NCBI GenBank assembly: GCA_937146645.1
Contig: CAKZRQ010000056.1
Span: 1-64,000 of the forward strand
Length of the DNA: 64,000 bases
Origin: an uncultured Cyclobacteriaceae bacterium
Lineage (GTDB): Bacteria; Bacteroidota; Bacteroidia; Cytophagales; Cyclobacteriaceae
Direction of reading: 5' to 3'
A program made the position numbers and the translations under genes. The notes beneath the pieces were generated by a model. It was not told where the DNA came from. It did no database searches and saw only the letters and a program-made list of their open reading frames with translations. This document shows, one piece after another, positions 10,081 through 22,519 of this stretch. Each line of letters begins with the position of its first letter. The first letter of the stretch is position 1.

Positions 10081-10638
10081 ATGGCAGAACATAAGTGGTA
10101 CGTACTCAGGGTAGTAGCTGGACAAGAAAAAAAGACGAAAACCTATCTCGACAACGAGATCAATAGGCAGACTCTTGAGGAATTTATTCCTGAAGTCTTG
10201 ATACCCTCTGAGAAAGTCTACGAAATGCGTAACGGTAAAAAGCGAGTACGGGAAAGAAACTTCTTTCCTGGTTACGTTTTAGTCAATGCGGATCTTTCAA
10301 ATGGTGAAGCCAACCATGTAATTACAAGTATACCGGGAGTAATCGGGTTTTTAGGATCAAACTCCGGGGGGGCTTCCAAAACCCCCGAGCCATTACGTCA
10401 GTCAGAAGTCAACCGTATTTTAGGTAAGGTTGAGGAGATTGATGAGTTTGCTGAGAAACTAGATACGCCATATATAGTCGGAGAGTCCGTGAAAGTGATG
10501 GACGGACCCTTCAGTGGATTTTCCGGGACGATTGAGGAGATATTTGAAGACAAGAAGAAATTGAATGTTATGGTCAAGATCTTCGGTCGAAATACTCCTG
10601 TTGAATTAAACTTTATACAAGTAGAAAAACAAGACTAA
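10081..10638 (+). CDS. nusG: Transcription termination/antitermination protein NusG
   Basis: [20 protein letters not shown]... plus KOW-type [18 protein letters not shown]. Confidence 0.97.
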   Translation: MAEHKWYVLRVVAGQEKKTKTYLDNEINRQTLEEFIPEVLIPSEKVYEMRNGKKRVRERNFFPGYVLVNADLSNGEANHVITSIPGVIGFLGSNSGGASKTPEPLRQSEVNRILGKVEEIDEFAEKLDTPYIVGESVKVMDGPFSGFSGTIEEIFEDKKKLNVMVKIFGRNTPVELNFIQVEKQD

Positions 10639-10641
10639 GCA

Positions 10642-11085
10642 ATGGCTAAGGAAATCACTGGTTATTTAAAATTGCAAGTGAGAGGTGGCCAGGCTAACCC
10701 TTCACCTCCAGTAGGTCCAGCTCTTGGTTCCAAGGGTCTGAACATTATGGAGTTTTGTAAGCAATTCAACGCAAGGTCCCAGGATAAAATGGGACAGTTG
10801 CTACCTGTATTGGTTACAATTTTTTCTGACAAGTCTTTTGAGTTTGTAATTAAAACTCCACCTGCAGCAAATATGCTTTTGCAGGCGGCAAAGCTTAAAA
10901 GCGGTTCTCCGGAGCCAAACAGAAAGAAAGTGGGTTCTGTAACCTGGGATCAGGTGAAAGAAATTGCTGAAGTGAAGATGCCTGACCTTAACGCTTTCAA
11001 AGTGGAATCAGCCATGAAAATGGTGGCGGGTACCGCTAGAAGTATGGGAATCAAAGTATCTGGACGAGCTCCTTGGGAGGCATAA
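10642..11085 (+). CDS. rplK: 50S ribosomal protein L11
   Basis: [30 protein letters not shown]. Confidence 0.99.
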   Translation: MAKEITGYLKLQVRGGQANPSPPVGPALGSKGLNIMEFCKQFNARSQDKMGQLLPVLVTIFSDKSFEFVIKTPPAANMLLQAAKLKSGSPEPNRKKVGSVTWDQVKEIAEVKMPDLNAFKVESAMKMVAGTARSMGIKVSGRAPWEA

Positions 11086-11095
11086 ATATTAGACT

Positions 11096-11794
11096 ATGGC
11101 GAAGTTAACTAAAAAGCAAAAAGCAGCGCTTGAAAAATACGATCCTAGTCAGGAATATTCCCTTTCTGAAGCTTCTTCTATTGTTAAGGAAATTACTGAT
11201 GTGAAGTTTGACGCTTCCGTAGATCTAGACATCCGATTGGGTGTAGATCCACGTAAAGCTGATCAAATGGTAAGAGGTGTAGTAGCACTTCCACACGGTA
11301 CAGGTAAAGACATCAAAGTATTGGTGCTTTGTACTCCTGACAAAGTTGATGAAGCTACAGAAGCTGGTGCAGACTACGTAGGATTGGACGACTACATCGC
11401 TAAGATCGAAGGCGGATGGACTGACATTGATGTCATCATCACTATGCCCAACGTAATGGCGAAAGTAGGTAGACTAGGAAGAGTATTAGGACCAAGAGGC
11501 CTGATGCCAAATCCAAAGGCAGGAACAGTTACTATGGATGTAGCTAAGGCTGTGAAAGAGGTGAAAGCTGGTAAGATCGATTTCAAAGTAGATAAGTTTG
11601 GAATCATCCACGCTAGTGTCGCTAAGATTTCTTTCACTCCAGAGAAGATCGAAGAGAACGCAAGAGAGCTTATCACGACCATCTCAAAGTTGAAGCCGGC
11701 ATCTGCTAAAGGAACATATTTCCAGAGTATCAACATTTCCAGCACAATGTCTCCGGGCATCAAGTTGGATAAATCAAGCATTCAAGGAATTTAA
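11096..11794 (+). CDS. rplA: 50S ribosomal protein L1
   Basis: [36 protein letters not shown]. Confidence 0.99.
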   Translation: MAKLTKKQKAALEKYDPSQEYSLSEASSIVKEITDVKFDASVDLDIRLGVDPRKADQMVRGVVALPHGTGKDIKVLVLCTPDKVDEATEAGADYVGLDDYIAKIEGGWTDIDVIITMPNVMAKVGRLGRVLGPRGLMPNPKAGTVTMDVAKAVKEVKAGKIDFKVDKFGIIHASVAKISFTPEKIEENARELITTISKLKPASAKGTYFQSINISSTMSPGIKLDKSSIQGI

Positions 11795-11796
11795 TC

Positions 11797-12339
11797 ATGA
11801 CTAGAGCAGAAAAGAAAGAGATCATTGACGGTCTTACCGAGAAGCTGAGGGAAACTCCTTTCTTCTACATCACGGATGCTTCTGGTTTCGATGTAGCCAC
11901 CGTGAATGCATTCCGAAGAATGTGCTTCGATAAAGGTATCGAGTACAAAGTGTACAAGAACACCTTGATCACTAAGGCGCTAGAAAATCTTGATGAAGAT
12001 TATTCTGAACTTTCGGAAAATGCGTTGAAGGGATTCTCCGGAATCTTATTCTCGAAGGAAACAAACAATTTGCCAGCAAAGGTATTGCTGGATTTTAGAA
12101 AGAAATTAGGCAAGAATGATGGAATGCCAGCTTTTAAAGGAGCTGCGATCGATTCTGATGTTATCCTTGGTGAGGATAATCTATCCATGCTTTCTAAGCT
12201 GAAATCTAAGGATGAGCTGTTGGCAGAACTTATTGGCTTGCTACAGTCTCCAGCTATGAATCTTCTTGGAGCTTTGCAAAGCGGACAAAACAACATTTCT
12301 GGAGTTTTGAAAGCGATCGAAGAAAAAGGAGACAACTAA
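11797..12339 (+). CDS. rplJ: 50S ribosomal protein L10
   Basis: MTRAEKKEIIDGLTEKLRETPFFYITDASG...YKVYKNTLITKAL; between rplA and rplL. Confidence 0.97.
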   Translation: MTRAEKKEIIDGLTEKLRETPFFYITDASGFDVATVNAFRRMCFDKGIEYKVYKNTLITKALENLDEDYSELSENALKGFSGILFSKETNNLPAKVLLDFRKKLGKNDGMPAFKGAAIDSDVILGEDNLSMLSKLKSKDELLAELIGLLQSPAMNLLGALQSGQNNISGVLKAIEEKGDN

Positions 12340-12382
12340 AAATCAAATCATTCAAAAACGAAAATTTTAAATTAATAATACG

Positions 12383-12763
12383 ATGGCAGATCTTACACAA
12401 CTTGCAGACCAGTTGGTTAACTTGACTGTAAAAGAAGTAAAAGAATTGACAGACATCCTTAAGGATCAGTACGGAATCGAGCCTGCTTCAGCTGGAGCTG
12501 TAGTAGTAGCTGGTGGTGCTGGTGGTGGCGAGGCTGAAGCTGCAGAAGAGAAAACATCTTTTGATGTGATCCTTAATGCTGCTGGTGCTTCTAAGCTAGC
12601 TGTAGTAAAATTGGTTAAAGAATTGACTGGTCTTGGTCTTAAGGACGCGAAGGAACTAGTTGACTCTGCTCCAAAGGCCCTTAAAGAAGGTATAGCAAAA
12701 GACGAAGCTGAGGCTCTTAAGAAGTCCTTGGAAGAGGCTGGCGCTGAAGTAGAAATCAAGTAA
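12383..12763 (+). CDS. rplL: 50S ribosomal protein L7/L12
   Basis: 126 aa; [42 protein letters not shown]. Confidence 0.99.
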   Translation: MADLTQLADQLVNLTVKEVKELTDILKDQYGIEPASAGAVVVAGGAGGGEAEAAEEKTSFDVILNAAGASKLAVVKLVKELTGLGLKDAKELVDSAPKALKEGIAKDEAEALKKSLEEAGAEVEIK

Positions 12764-12766
12764 TTT

Positions 12767-12798
12767 GTTAAACCAGAGCCACTAGGTCCTGGTTTAAC
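12767..12798 (+). promoter_or_regulatory. Perfect 10-bp stem-loop in the rplL-rpoB spacer
   Basis: GTTAAACCAG (12767-12776), 12-nt loop, CTGGTTTAAC (12789-12798). Confidence 0.7.
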
Positions 12799-12801
12799 CC
12801 C

Positions 12802-12835
12802 AAAGACCTGACTAAATCAGTCAGGTCTTTTCCTG
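12802..12835 (+). terminator. Terminator/attenuator between rplL and rpoB
   Basis: AAGACCTGACT-AAATC-AGTCAGGTCTT followed by TTCC; rpoB start is about 90 nt downstream. Confidence 0.75.
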
Positions 12836-12919
12836 TTTATGCACAGGTCAAAAATTGCATTATAATTAGCTAAAATTGTAGCTAAACAAGAATTAATTTC
12901 ACTATAAACACAAACTACC

Positions 12920-15900
12920 TTGGCTATCAAGAATCAAAGCGAAAGGAAAAGCTTCTCCTCCATTAAGGCGGTCAAAGACTATCCGGATTTCTTAGATATT
13001 CAATTGCAATCCTTTAAGGATTTCTTCCAATTGGATACTCCTGCTGAAAAGCGACGTGCCGATGGATTATTTAAGGTATTTTCTGAAAACTTCCCGATCA
13101 GTGATTCTCGTGAGAATTTCACATTGGAGTTTATAGATTATGCTGTAGATCCTCCAAAATATAGCGTGGGCGAGTGTATCGACCGCGGTCTTACCTACTC
13201 CGTCCCACTTAAGGCAAAATTGAGATTACTTTGCCATGATGAGGACAATGAAGATTTTGAAACCATCGAACAAGAGGTGTTCCTTGGTAATCTTCCTTAC
13301 ATGACCGAAAAGGGATCCTTCGTGATCAATGGTGCTGAAAGAGTAATCGTTTCTCAGCTTCACAGATCACCAGGTGTATTCTTTGCACAGAGTAAGCATA
13401 CCAATGGTACTAAGCTTTACTCGGCTAGAATTATTCCTTTCAAAGGTTCTTGGATCGAATTCGCTACAGACATTAATAATGTGATGTATGCGTATATCGA
13501 TCGTAAAAAGAAATTCCCAGTAACCACTCTTTTGAGAGCCATCGGATACGGATCAGATAAGGATATACTTGATCTATTTGGACTTTCTGAAGAAGTAAAA
13601 GCTAACAAAACTGCTCTTAAGAAAGCAGTGGACAGAAAGCTTGCGGCACGTGTTCTTAGAACATGGGTTGAAGACTTCGTGGATGAGGATACTGGTGAGG
13701 TAGTTTCTATCGATCGAAATGAAGTTCTTCTTGAAAGAGATACTGTTCTTACCGCTGAAGATGTGGACTTGATCCTTGAATCTGGAGCCAAGAGTATTAT
13801 CCTTCACAGAGAAGATGTAAATATCGCAGATTACTCTATCGTTTATAACACTCTTCAGAAAGACAACTCAAACTCTGAGAAGGAAGCGGTTGAGGTAATC
13901 TACCGACAGCTTAGAAATACTGAAGCACCTGATGAGTCTACTGCTCGTGAGGTGATCAATAGCCTTTTCTTCTCAGACAAGAGATATGATCTTGGAGAAG
14001 TAGGTCGATATAGAATTAATAAGAAACTTGGTCTTGACATCGAATCTGAAAAGATTGTCTTGACTAAGGATGATATCATTTCCATCGTGAAGTACTTGAT
14101 CGGTTTGATCAACTCAAAAGCGGTAGTCGATGATATCGATCACTTGAGTAATAGAAGAGTGAGAACTGTAGGCGAGCAGCTTTACAGTCAGTTCGGTGTA
14201 GGTCTTGCCAGAATGGCTAGAACTATCCGTGAAAGAATGAATGTACGTGATAACGAAGACTTCAAGCCAGTAGACTTGATCAACGCTCGTACACTTTCTT
14301 CTGTGATCAACTCCTTCTTCGGAACGAACCAGCTTTCTCAGTTCATGGATCAGACTAACCCACTTGCGGAGCTGACTCATAAGAGAAGACTTTCTGCTTT
14401 GGGACCAGGTGGTCTATCCAGAGAAAGAGCAGGTTTCGAGGTGCGAGATGTTCACTACACTCACTACGGCCGACTTTGTACCATTGAAACTCCGGAAGGT
14501 CCAAACATTGGTTTGATCTCTTCTCTTTGTGTTCACGCAAAAGTGAATTCAATGGGATTCCTTGAGACACCTTATAGAAAGGTTAAGAATGGAAAAGTTG
14601 GTATGAAGAAGGATGATATGATTTTCCTTACTGCAGAGGAGGAAGACGATCATAACATTGCTCAGGCAAATGCACCACTTGATGATTCAGGTAAGTTCGT
14701 GAATGAGAAGGTGAAGGCGAGATTTGAGGGTGACTTCCCAGTGCTTGATCCAAAAGAGATTAGCTACATGGATGTTGCGCCAAACCAGATTGTATCTGTT
14801 GCTGCTTCTCTTATTCCATTCCTTGAGCATGATGATGCGAACCGTGCTTTGATGGGATCAAACATGCAGCGTCAGGCAGTACCGTTGTTGAAGGCAGAGT
14901 CTCCTATCGTGGGAACAGGCCTTGAAGCAAAAGCTGCGGTTGATTCTAGATCATTAATCATTGCGGAAGCAAATGGTGTAGTTGACTACGTAGATGCTCG
15001 TAAGATCACTATCAAGTATGACTTGACAGATGATGAGCTTCTTGTAAACTTCACTGACGAGTATAAGTCTTATGACCTAATCAAGTTCAGAAGAACTAAC
15101 CAGGATACTACCATCAATTTGACTCCTTTGGTACTTAAGGGACAGAAAGTGGTGAAAGGTCAGGTTCTGGTAGAAGGTTATTCTACTAACGAAGGTGAAC
15201 TTGCTCTAGGTAAAAACCTGAAAGTGGCATACATGCCATGGCAAGGATATAACTTCGAGGATGCGATTGTGATCTCTGAGCGTGTGGTAAGAGAGGATGT
15301 ATTTACCTCTATTCACGTAGAAGAATTCCAGCTTGAAGTAAGAGATACGAAGAGAGGTGAAGAAGAATTGACTTCTGAAATTCCAAACGTATCTGAAGAA
15401 GCTGTTAAGCACCTTGACGAGAATGGTATTATCCGAATTGGAGCAGAGATTAAAGAAGGTGATATCATCATCGGTAAGATTACTCCAAAAGGAGAGACTG
15501 ATCCAACACCAGAAGAGAAACTTCTAAGAGCGATCTTCGGTGATAAGGCTGGTGATGTGAAGGATGCTTCTTTGAAAGCCTCTCCATCTTTAAATGGTGT
15601 GGTTATCGAAACAAAGCTATTCGCAAGACCTAAAAAGGATAAGGATCACAGAGCTAAGGCGAAGGCTGAAGTGGAAAAACTGAAAGCTTCTTACTCTAAA
15701 GATCTTCTTGCTATCAGAGAGAGAATGATCAATAAGTTGGTTACTATCCTTGATGGCAAAACTTCTCAGGGAGTGAAGCATAAGTTTGGTGATGAAATCA
15801 TCAGCAAAGGAACCAAGTTCAATGCGAAGAACATTGAAAACAACTTGTTCCCAGCTAAGAACCCATACAGAGACGAGTCTAACTATAACGTACCTGAAGA

Positions 15901-16795
15901 GGCAAACTTGATTTCTGACATTATTCTTGACGATTGGACTAAGGATGAGCACATCAATGATCTAATTGTAAAGTTGGTGAAGAACTACACCAATGCGAGA
16001 AATGAAATCAGTGGTCTATTCAAGAGAGACAGATTTACTCTAGAGGTTGGAGATGAACTTCCTGCAGGTATCGTTCAGCTTGCGAAAGTTTACGTGGCTA
16101 AGAAGCGTAAGCTAAAAGTAGGTGATAAGATGGCAGGTCGTCACGGAAACAAGGGTATCGTTGCCCGAATCGTTCGTGATGAAGATATGCCATTCCTTGA
16201 GGATGGAACTCCAATGGACATCGTATTGAATCCACTAGGTGTACCTTCTCGTATGAACATCGGACAGATCTTCGAAACTGTACTTGCTTGGGCAGGTCAG
16301 AAGCTGGATAAGAAATATGCAACTCCGATCTTCGATGGTGCTACCATGGAAGAGGTGTCTCACGAGTTGGAGCTTGCCGGGCTTCCAGCCTTTGGTAGAA
16401 CTTACCTGTATGATGGTCTATCCGGAAATAGATTTGATCAGCCAGTGACAGTAGGTATAGCTTACATGCTGAAGCTTGGTCACCTCGTGGATGACAAGAT
16501 GCACGCAAGATCTATCGGACCATACTCTTTGATCACGCAGCAGCCATTGGGTGGTAAGGCCCAGTTTGGTGGTCAGCGATTCGGAGAGATGGAGGTATGG
16601 GCACTTGAGGCATTCGGTGCTTCTCATGTACTGCAAGAGATTCTTACAGTGAAGTCTGACGATGTAATCGGTCGTGCGAAAGCTTACGAGTCGATTGTGA
16701 AAGGTGAAAACCTTCCTAAGCCAAATATCCCTGAATCATTCAATGTATTGGTTCACGAGCTAAGAGGCTTGGCATTAGAGATTACCTTAGATTAA
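12920..16795 (+). CDS. rpoB: DNA-directed RNA polymerase subunit beta (TTG start)
   Basis: 1291 aa; beta signature regions; start codon TTG at 12920 (TTG GCT ATC AAG AAT). Confidence 0.98.
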   Translation: MAIKNQSERKSFSSIKAVKDYPDFLDIQLQSFKDFFQLDTPAEKRRADGLFKVFSENFPISDSRENFTLEFIDYAVDPPKYSVGECIDRGLTYSVPLKAKLRLLCHDEDNEDFETIEQEVFLGNLPYMTEKGSFVINGAERVIVSQLHRSPGVFFAQSKHTNGTKLYSARIIPFKGSWIEFATDINNVMYAYIDRKKKFPVTTLLRAIGYGSDKDILDLFGLSEEVKANKTALKKAVDRKLAARVLRTWVEDFVDEDTGEVVSIDRNEVLLERDTVLTAEDVDLILESGAKSIILHREDVNIADYSIVYNTLQKDNSNSEKEAVEVIYRQLRNTEAPDESTAREVINSLFFSDKRYDLGEVGRYRINKKLGLDIESEKIVLTKDDIISIVKYLIGLINSKAVVDDIDHLSNRRVRTVGEQLYSQFGVGLARMARTIRERMNVRDNEDFKPVDLINARTLSSVINSFFGTNQLSQFMDQTNPLAELTHKRRLSALGPGGLSRERAGFEVRDVHYTHYGRLCTIETPEGPNIGLISSLCVHAKVNSMGFLETPYRKVKNGKVGMKKDDMIFLTAEEEDDHNIAQANAPLDDSGKFVNEKVKARFEGDFPVLDPKEISYMDVAPNQIVSVAASLIPFLEHDDANRALMGSNMQRQAVPLLKAESPIVGTGLEAKAAVDSRSLIIAEANGVVDYVDARKITIKYDLTDDELLVNFTDEYKSYDLIKFRRTNQDTTINLTPLVLKGQKVVKGQVLVEGYSTNEGELALGKNLKVAYMPWQGYNFEDAIVISERVVREDVFTSIHVEEFQLEVRDTKRGEEELTSEIPNVSEEAVKHLDENGIIRIGAEIKEGDIIIGKITPKGETDPTPEEKLLRAIFGDKAGDVKDASLKASPSLNGVVIETKLFARPKKDKDHRAKAKAEVEKLKASYSKDLLAIRERMINKLVTILDGKTSQGVKHKFGDEIISKGTKFNAKNIENNLFPAKNPYRDESNYNVPEEANLISDIILDDWTKDEHINDLIVKLVKNYTNARNEISGLFKRDRFTLEVGDELPAGIVQLAKVYVAKKRKLKVGDKMAGRHGNKGIVARIVRDEDMPFLEDGTPMDIVLNPLGVPSRMNIGQIFETVLAWAGQKLDKKYATPIFDGATMEEVSHELELAGLPAFGRTYLYDGLSGNRFDQPVTVGIAYMLKLGHLVDDKMHARSIGPYSLITQQPLGGKAQFGGQRFGEMEVWALEAFGASHVLQEILTVKSDDVIGRAKAYESIVKGENLPKPNIPESFNVLVHELRGLALEITLD

Positions 16796-16843
16796 TTTGG
16801 CTTATCGGGCCTGAAAGGGCCCACTACATATCTTTCAAAAACT

Positions 16844-19800
16844 ATGGCGTTTAGAAAAAACAAAAAACTCAACAATGACTTTTCAAGAGTGACCATCAGT
16901 TTGGCTTCTCCAGAATCTATTCTGGATAGCTCAAACGGAGAGGTGACTCAGCCAGAAACCATCAATTACAGAACCTATAAGCCTGAGATGGGCGGCTTGT
17001 TCTGTGAGAGAATTTTTGGTCCAGTGAAAGACTGGGAGTGTCATTGTGGAAAATATAAGCGTATCCGATACAAAGGCATCATCTGTGATCGATGTGGAGT
17101 TGAGGTAACGGAGAAGAAAGTACGTAGAGAGCGTATGGGACACATCGAATTGGTGGTTCCAGTTGCTCACATCTGGTACTTTAAGTCTCTTCCGAACAAG
17201 ATTGGATATCTTCTTGGTCTACCGACCAAAAAACTTGATCAAATTGTATACTACGAGCGATATGCAGTAGTACAGCCAGGTATCAAAGAGGAGGACGGAG
17301 TTCAATACCTTGACTTCCTTACTGAAGACGAATACTTGGATATTATGGATAAGCTTCCAAAGGAAAATCATCAGTTGGATGATGATGATCCTAATAAGTT
17401 TATTGCCAAGATGGGTGCTGAGGCTCTTGAGATGCTTCTTGCTCGTCTTGATCTGGATGATCTTTCTTACTCTTTGAGACATCAGGCTGCTACTGATACT
17501 TCTCAGCAGAGAAAGGCAGAAGCATTGAAGAGACTGAAAGTGGTTGAGGCTTTCAGAGATGCAAGAACCAGAATTGAGAATCGTCCAGAGTGGATGATCG
17601 TAAGAATGGTTCCTGTAATCCCACCAGAATTGAGACCTTTGGTTCCTCTCGATGGTGGTCGATTCGCGACTTCTGACTTGAATGATCTTTACAGAAGAGT
17701 AATTATCAGAAACAACCGATTGAAGAGATTGATCGATATCAAGGCACCAGAAGTGATCTTGAGAAACGAGAAAAGAATGCTTCAGGAAGCGGTTGATTCA
17801 TTATTCGATAACTCCAGAAAAGTAAATGCGGTAAGATCCGATGGAAACCGTGCATTGAAGTCCCTTTCTGATATGTTGAAGGGTAAGCAAGGTCGATTCC
17901 GTCAAAACTTGCTTGGTAAGCGTGTGGATTACTCCGGTCGTTCTGTGATCGTGGTAGGTCCAGAATTGAAGCTTCACGAGTGTGGTCTTCCTAAGAATAT
18001 GGCTGCTGAGCTTTTCAAGCCTTTCATCATCAGGAAACTGATCGAAAGAGGTATTGTGAAGACGGTGAAGTCTGCTAAGAAGATTGTTGATCGTAAGGAT
18101 CCTGTAGTTTGGGATATTCTTGAGAATGTATTGAAGGGACATCCTGTACTTCTAAACCGTGCTCCAACGCTTCACAGATTAGGTATTCAGGCTTTCCAGC
18201 CAAAGCTTATAGAAGGTAAGGCGATTCAACTTCACCCATTAGTATGTACAGCATTCAACGCTGACTTTGATGGTGACCAGATGGCTGTTCACGTGCCACT
18301 TGGACATGAGGCCATTCTAGAAGCGTCTACTTTGATGCTTTCGGCACACAATATTCTTAACCCTGCAAATGGTGCACCTATTACCGTACCATCGCAGGAT
18401 ATGGTATTGGGTCTTTATTATGTAACCAAAGGGAAGAAGTCTACGAAAGAAGAGCCAGTTCCAGGTGAAGGAATGACTTTCTATAGCCAAGAAGAGGTAA
18501 TAATTGCTCTGAATGAAGGCTCTATTTCTCAGCACGCAAACATCAAGTGTAAGGTGAATGTGCGTGGTGAAGATGGAGAGATCAAAGAGGAAATCGTAGA
18601 AACTGTTGCAGGTCGTTTGATTTTCAACCAGTACGTTCCGGAGGAAGTAGGATATGTAAATGAGCTTCTGACTAAAAAGAAACTACAGCAGATCATTGCT
18701 CAGGTAGTGAAGGTTTGTGGTATATCCAGAACTGCTCAGTTCCTTGACGATATCAAAACCCTTGGATTCCAGATGGCCTATAAGGGTGGTCTTTCCATGG
18801 GACTTAATGACGTGATCATTCCTGAGGAGAAGGATCCAATGATCGGTAAGGCTCAGGAAGAAGTTGACCAGGTTTGGAACAACTACCTAATGGGTCTGAT
18901 AACTGATAATGAAAGATATAATCAGGTAATTGATATCTGGACTCGTACCAACTCTCATCTGACGAATAATCTGATGAAGCAGATGGAGGAGGATAAGCAA
19001 GGATTCAATGCGATCTACATGATGATGCACTCAGGAGCTAGAGGTTCCAGAGAGCAGATTCGTCAGCTAGGTGGTATGAGAGGTCTGATGGCTAAGCCAC
19101 AGAAAAATCTTCAAGGATCCGTAGGTGAGATTATTGAAAACCCAATTCTATCCAACTTTAAGGAAGGACTAGATGTATTGGAGTACTTTATCTCTACTCA
19201 CGGTGCGAGAAAAGGTCTTGCAGATACTGCCCTTAAAACTGCCGATGCTGGTTACCTAACCAGAAGATTGGTAGATGTAGCGCAAGATATGATCGTAACT
19301 GAAGAGGATTGCGGTACGCTCAGAGGTCTTGTGGTTGAGCCACTAAGAGATAACGATGAGATCGTAGAACCTCTTTCTGAGAGAATTGTAGGAAGAGTTT
19401 CCGTACACGATGTGTATGATCCTCAGACTGACGAGTTAGTGATCACAGCCGGTGAAGAGATTTCAGATGAAATCGCTGCTAAGGTTGATTCTTCTTCGAT
19501 CGAAGAAGTAGAAATCAGATCCGTATTGACTTGCGAAACTCGCAGAGGAGTATGTTCTAAGTGTTACGGTAGAAACCTTGCCACTGGAAATATGGTCCAA
19601 AACGGTGAGTCTGTAGGTGTTATTGCTGCACAGTCTATCGGTGAGCCAGGAACCCAGCTTACGCTAAGAACTTTCCACGTGGGTGGTACTGCATCCAACA
19701 TGGCTGTAGAAGCTAGCATCACTGCTAAGTTCGAAGGTAAGGTTGAGTTTGATGAGGAGCTTAGATGGATCGAGTCTTCTAATAAAGAAGGAGAGAAGGT

Positions 19801-21157
19801 GATGGTAGTAATGGGAAGATCTGGTGAGATCAAAGTAAATGATCCAAAGACTGGAAAAACTCTGGTTTCGAATCACGTTCCTTATGGTGCACATCTTTCT
19901 GTGAAGGATGGTCAGAAGATTGGCAAAGGCGAAGCGCTTTGTACCTGGGATCCATATAATGCAGTGATTCTTTCTGAATTTGATGGTAGCATTGATTTTG
20001 AATCTATCGTCGAAGGTATCACTTACAAAGAAGTAGCTGATGATCAGACAGGTTTCCGTGAGAAGGTAATTATCGACTCTAAGGACAGAACTAAGAACCC
20101 GGCTATCGTCGTGAACTATGGTGATGATTCTAAGTCATACAATATTCCAGTAGAAGCTCACCTGGCTGTAGAGCAAGGTGATAAAGTGAAAGCTGGTCAG
20201 GTGCTAGTGAAGATCCCAAGATCTGTAGGTAAGACAAGAGATATTACGGGTGGTCTTCCAAGGGTGACTGAGCTATTCGAAGCGAGAAACCCATCCAATC
20301 CGGCAGTAGTGTCTGAGATTGACGGTGTAGTAGCTTACGGAGGTATTAAGCGAGGTAACAGAGAAATCTTAATCACATCTAAGGATGGAATTACAAAGAA
20401 GTACATGGTTTCTCTTTCTAAGCACATCCTAGTTCAGGAAAATGACTTCATCCGTGCGGGTGAGCCACTTTCTGACGGTGCTATCACCCCGAATGATATT
20501 CTTGCTATCAAAGGCCCAACAGCCGTACAAGAGTATTTGGTGAATGAAATCCAGGAAGTTTACCGATTACAAGGTGTGAAGATCAATGATAAGCACATCG
20601 AAGTAATCGTAAGCCAAATGATGCAGAAGGTAGAAATCCTTGATGCAGGCGACACTGGATTCCTTCAAAATCAAGTCGTGGATAAGTGGGCTTTCCGTGA
20701 GGAAAATGACAACATCCTTGACAAGAAGGTGGTAATGGACGCTGGTGACTCTAGTACCTTGAAGCCAGGAATGATTATCTCAGCAAGAAGATTGAGAGAT
20801 GAGAATTCTAGCTTGAAGAGAAAAGATCTGAAGCTTGTTCAGGTGAGAGATGCTGAAACTGCGGTTTCTAAGCCAACCCTACAGGGTATCACGGCAGCTT
20901 CTCTTGGTACTGAAAGCTTTATTTCTGCAGCTTCCTTCCAGGAAACTACAAAGGTTCTTTCTGAAGCAGCTATTCGCGGTAAGCGTGATGAGCTTCTTGG
21001 ACTGAAGGAAAACGTGATCGTAGGTCACTTGATTCCAGCAGGTACAGGACAGAGAAGAATCCAAAATATGATCGTAGGTTCTCAGGAAGAATACGAGCAG
21101 CTGGCTGAAAATATGGAGAGTACTCCATCTACCAGATCAAGCGAAGCTATTCTTTAA
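16844..21157 (+). CDS. rpoC: DNA-directed RNA polymerase subunit beta'
   Basis: 1437 aa; NADFDGDQM catalytic motif; [23 protein letters not shown] zinc motif. Confidence 0.99.
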   Translation: MAFRKNKKLNNDFSRVTISLASPESILDSSNGEVTQPETINYRTYKPEMGGLFCERIFGPVKDWECHCGKYKRIRYKGIICDRCGVEVTEKKVRRERMGHIELVVPVAHIWYFKSLPNKIGYLLGLPTKKLDQIVYYERYAVVQPGIKEEDGVQYLDFLTEDEYLDIMDKLPKENHQLDDDDPNKFIAKMGAEALEMLLARLDLDDLSYSLRHQAATDTSQQRKAEALKRLKVVEAFRDARTRIENRPEWMIVRMVPVIPPELRPLVPLDGGRFATSDLNDLYRRVIIRNNRLKRLIDIKAPEVILRNEKRMLQEAVDSLFDNSRKVNAVRSDGNRALKSLSDMLKGKQGRFRQNLLGKRVDYSGRSVIVVGPELKLHECGLPKNMAAELFKPFIIRKLIERGIVKTVKSAKKIVDRKDPVVWDILENVLKGHPVLLNRAPTLHRLGIQAFQPKLIEGKAIQLHPLVCTAFNADFDGDQMAVHVPLGHEAILEASTLMLSAHNILNPANGAPITVPSQDMVLGLYYVTKGKKSTKEEPVPGEGMTFYSQEEVIIALNEGSISQHANIKCKVNVRGEDGEIKEEIVETVAGRLIFNQYVPEEVGYVNELLTKKKLQQIIAQVVKVCGISRTAQFLDDIKTLGFQMAYKGGLSMGLNDVIIPEEKDPMIGKAQEEVDQVWNNYLMGLITDNERYNQVIDIWTRTNSHLTNNLMKQMEEDKQGFNAIYMMMHSGARGSREQIRQLGGMRGLMAKPQKNLQGSVGEIIENPILSNFKEGLDVLEYFISTHGARKGLADTALKTADAGYLTRRLVDVAQDMIVTEEDCGTLRGLVVEPLRDNDEIVEPLSERIVGRVSVHDVYDPQTDELVITAGEEISDEIAAKVDSSSIEEVEIRSVLTCETRRGVCSKCYGRNLATGNMVQNGESVGVIAAQSIGEPGTQLTLRTFHVGGTASNMAVEASITAKFEGKVEFDEELRWIESSNKEGEKVMVVMGRSGEIKVNDPKTGKTLVSNHVPYGAHLSVKDGQKIGKGEALCTWDPYNAVILSEFDGSIDFESIVEGITYKEVADDQTGFREKVIIDSKDRTKNPAIVVNYGDDSKSYNIPVEAHLAVEQGDKVKAGQVLVKIPRSVGKTRDITGGLPRVTELFEARNPSNPAVVSEIDGVVAYGGIKRGNREILITSKDGITKKYMVSLSKHILVQENDFIRAGEPLSDGAITPNDILAIKGPTAVQEYLVNEIQEVYRLQGVKINDKHIEVIVSQMMQKVEILDAGDTGFLQNQVVDKWAFREENDNILDKKVVMDAGDSSTLKPGMIISARRLRDENSSLKRKDLKLVQVRDAETAVSKPTLQGITAASLGTESFISAASFQETTKVLSEAAIRGKRDELLGLKENVIVGHLIPAGTGQRRIQNMIVGSQEEYEQLAENMESTPSTRSSEAIL

Positions 21158-21180
21158 TGAATAAATAAACTCAAATCAAA

Positions 21181-21208
21181 AAGGCCTGTGTAATGCAGGC
21201 CTTTTTTT
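21181..21208 (+). terminator. Terminator after rpoC, immediately upstream of the DUF3467 gene
   Basis: AAGGCCTG-TGTAATG-CAGGCCTT followed by T-run. Confidence 0.8.
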
Positions 21209-21221
21209 AATCCCAAAATAA

Positions 21222-21545
21222 ATGGAAGACCCAAAAAATAAGAAGCCAGGAAATCAGCCAATCAACATCGAACTTTCAGAAGAAGTAGCAGAGGGAGTTT
21301 ACTCAAATCTCGCAATGATTGCTCATTCAAATTCGGAGTTCGTAATTGATTTTATTCGATTGATGCCGGGTGTGCCAAAAGCAAAGGTTAAGTCTAGAGT
21401 GATCGTGACCCCGGAGCATGCACAGAGACTTTTGGCGGCACTGAAAGATAATATTGAGAAGTATGAAAAAGCCTTCGGTAAAATCAATCAATCTGGAGGT
21501 ACACCACAGTTCCCAGTGAACTTTGGACCGGCCGGTGAAGCCTAA
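21222..21545 (+). CDS. DUF3467 domain-containing protein
   Basis: 107 aa; INIELSEEVAEGVYSNLAMIAHSNSEFVIDFIRLMPGVPKAKVKSRVIVTPEHAQRLL is the DUF3467 pattern. Confidence 0.88.
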   Translation: MEDPKNKKPGNQPINIELSEEVAEGVYSNLAMIAHSNSEFVIDFIRLMPGVPKAKVKSRVIVTPEHAQRLLAALKDNIEKYEKAFGKINQSGGTPQFPVNFGPAGEA

Positions 21546-21566
21546 TAGAAATATAACTGCTTAATT

Positions 21567-21596
21567 TTGTTCCTCTTATTTCTTTCTTTACCTTTG
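21567..21596 (+). promoter_or_regulatory. Bacteroidota-type promoter for rpsL-rpsG-fusA-rpsJ
   Basis: TTG (21567-21569), 19-nt spacer, TACCTTTG (21589-21596). Confidence 0.75.
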
Positions 21597-21643
21597 CAGT
21601 CCAAAATTTAACAGTTTACAGGAAGACTAAATTTTATCAGTTA

Positions 21644-22027
21644 ATGCCTACTATTCAACAGTTAGTAAGAAAAGGTAGAACTACACTGGAAAGCAAATCG
21701 AAATCCAGAGCCTTGGACGCATGTCCACAGCGAAGAGGAGTTTGCACCAGAGTATACACTACCACCCCTAAGAAGCCTAACTCAGCGATGAGGAAAGTGG
21801 CTAGGGTGAGATTGACAAACGGGAAGGAAGTGAATGCTTATATCCCAGGAGAAGGTCATAATCTACAGGAGCACTCGATCGTATTGATCAGAGGTGGTCG
21901 TGTGAAGGATCTTCCAGGTGTAAGATATCACATCATCCGAGGTGCACTAGATACTGCAGGAGTAAAAGACCGTAAGCAAGGTCGCTCTAAGTACGGTGCT
22001 AAGCGCCCAAAGGACGCTAAAAAGTAA
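21644..22027 (+). CDS. rpsL: 30S ribosomal protein S12
   Basis: [12 protein letters not shown]...[24 protein letters not shown]. Confidence 0.99.
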   Translation: MPTIQQLVRKGRTTLESKSKSRALDACPQRRGVCTRVYTTTPKKPNSAMRKVARVRLTNGKEVNAYIPGEGHNLQEHSIVLIRGGRVKDLPGVRYHIIRGALDTAGVKDRKQGRSKYGAKRPKDAKK

Positions 22028-22046
22028 TTTATAACAAGAAGAAATA

Positions 22047-22514
22047 ATGAGAAAAGCGAAACCAAAGAAGAGATATATTCTTCCTGATCCGAAGTTCAAT
22101 GACACCTTGGTTACCAAGTTTGTGAATTGTCTTATGGTTGATGGCAAGAAGAGTATTGCTTACAATATTTTCTACGATGCAGTAGAGAAGGTTGAAGAAA
22201 AAGTAGGTGAGAATGGTCTTGAAGTTTGGAGAAAGGCGCTTAACAATATTGCTCCATCCGTAGAGGTGAAGAGTCGTAGAGTTGGTGGTGCTACATTCCA
22301 GGTTCCAATGGAAGTTCGACCCGAAAGAAAAATGGCATTAGGAATCAAGTGGATGATTCTTTATTCCAGAAAAAGAGGGGAAAAGACCATGATGGATCGT
22401 CTTGCAGGCGAAATCATCGCGGCTTCCAAAGGTGAAGGTGCTGCTGTCAAGAAGAAAGATGACACGCACAGAATGGCCGAAGCGAATAAAGCATTCTCAC
22501 ATTTTAGATTTTAA
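22047..22514 (+). CDS. rpsG: 30S ribosomal protein S7
   Basis: [41 protein letters not shown]. Confidence 0.99.
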   Translation: MRKAKPKKRYILPDPKFNDTLVTKFVNCLMVDGKKSIAYNIFYDAVEKVEEKVGENGLEVWRKALNNIAPSVEVKSRRVGGATFQVPMEVRPERKMALGIKWMILYSRKRGEKTMMDRLAGEIIAASKGEGAAVKKKDDTHRMAEANKAFSHFRF

Positions 22515-22519
22515 TTAGG

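Noticed and set aside
12466-12759. Minus-strand 97-aa ORF antisense to rplL
   Set aside because: Shadow ORF created by codon bias of rplL; Ser/Ala/Pro-rich low-complexity translation and no family resemblance.
13417-16636. Numerous minus-strand ORFs inside rpoB
   Set aside because: All nested antisense to a well-supported conserved gene, no recognisable domains, no promoter motif.
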